This document shows, piece after piece, positions 5,353 through 5,403 of a stretch of DNA of 5,403 bases (positions are counted from its first letter, which is position 1; the number at the start of each line of letters is the position of its first letter). The notes beneath the pieces are model-generated. The model ran no database searches and had not been told where the DNA came from. It saw nothing but the letters and a program-made list of their open reading frames with translations. Source of the stretch: Chordibacter sp038110535 (lineage in GTDB: Bacteria; Verrucomicrobiota; Verrucomicrobiia; Opitutales; Seribacteraceae); the NCBI GenBank assembly GCA_038110535.1, contig JAYNJW010000079.1, forward strand, positions 1 through 5,403. Reading direction: 5' to 3'. The position numbers and the translations under genes are program-made.

Positions 5353-5403
5353 ATGGAAGAACTAAGCGTCATCACTCAATTATCCCACGAATTCGGCACC
5401 CCC
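5353..5403 (+). CDS. N-terminus of a probable class II aldolase (RhaD-like), cut by window edge
   Basis: Seventeen codons, MEELSVITQLSHEFGTP, reach the right edge still open. The ELSHEFGTP pattern recalls the start of bacterial class II aldolase/adducin proteins, including rhamnulose-1-phosphate aldolase/dehydrogenase fusions, in which a GGGGNTS(x)K motif follows shortly; that motif would lie outside this window. AGGA sits 11 bases upstream; in-frame ATGs at 5341 and 5323 are alternatives. If correct, it would cleave a deoxysugar ketose phosphate such as one from rhamnose or fucose, fitting the neighbouring sulfatase. The identification rests on very few residues. Confidence 0.5.
   Translation, partial: MEELSVITQLSHEFGTP

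Overview
The window looks like a piece of a marine or aquatic Verrucomicrobiota (or other PVC-group) chromosome. The evidence is protein content: two secreted family S1 sulfatases, a c-type cytochrome joined to what reads as the DUF6797 domain, and the first residues of a probable class II aldolase of the RhaD type. This mix is typical of bacteria that degrade sulfated, deoxysugar-rich algal polysaccharides. No rRNA, tRNA, CRISPR, integrase or transposase was seen, and the taxonomic placement is inference.

Layout: all complete genes lie on the minus strand, so transcription runs right to left. At the right edge (5353-5403, plus strand) is the start of a divergent aldolase-like gene. Leftwards come a short divergent intergenic region, an SGSH-like sulfatase (5225-3777), a GC-rich branched hairpin that probably terminates it (about 3722-3761), and a gene-free stretch with a good sigma70-type promoter (TTGACA-17-TCTGAT, 3585-3557). 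Next are a structured leader, two tandem paralogous small hydrophobic proteins (3455-3219, 78 aa; 3148-2915, 77 aa), and a very strong intrinsic terminator (2885-2851). The window ends with an arylsulfatase A-like gene (2793-1396) followed 43 bases later by a cytochrome c-DUF6797 gene that runs off the left edge (1352-1).

Working together: both sulfatases carry signal peptides and would remove sulfate esters or sulfamate groups from glycans outside the cytoplasm. The aldolase-like gene would fit cleavage of the resulting deoxysugar phosphates, and the cytochrome protein would fit a periplasmic redox or sugar-oxidising step; these links are inferred from neighbourhood and family. The pair of small membrane proteins does not fit this pathway. 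It has its own promoter, structured leader, good ribosome binding sites and terminator, its codons favour C-ending forms, and I recognise no family for it. It is the most likely undescribed element here.

The longest possible open frames of both sulfatases overstate their N-termini; internal starts at 2793 and 5225 place a clean signal peptide at residue 1.
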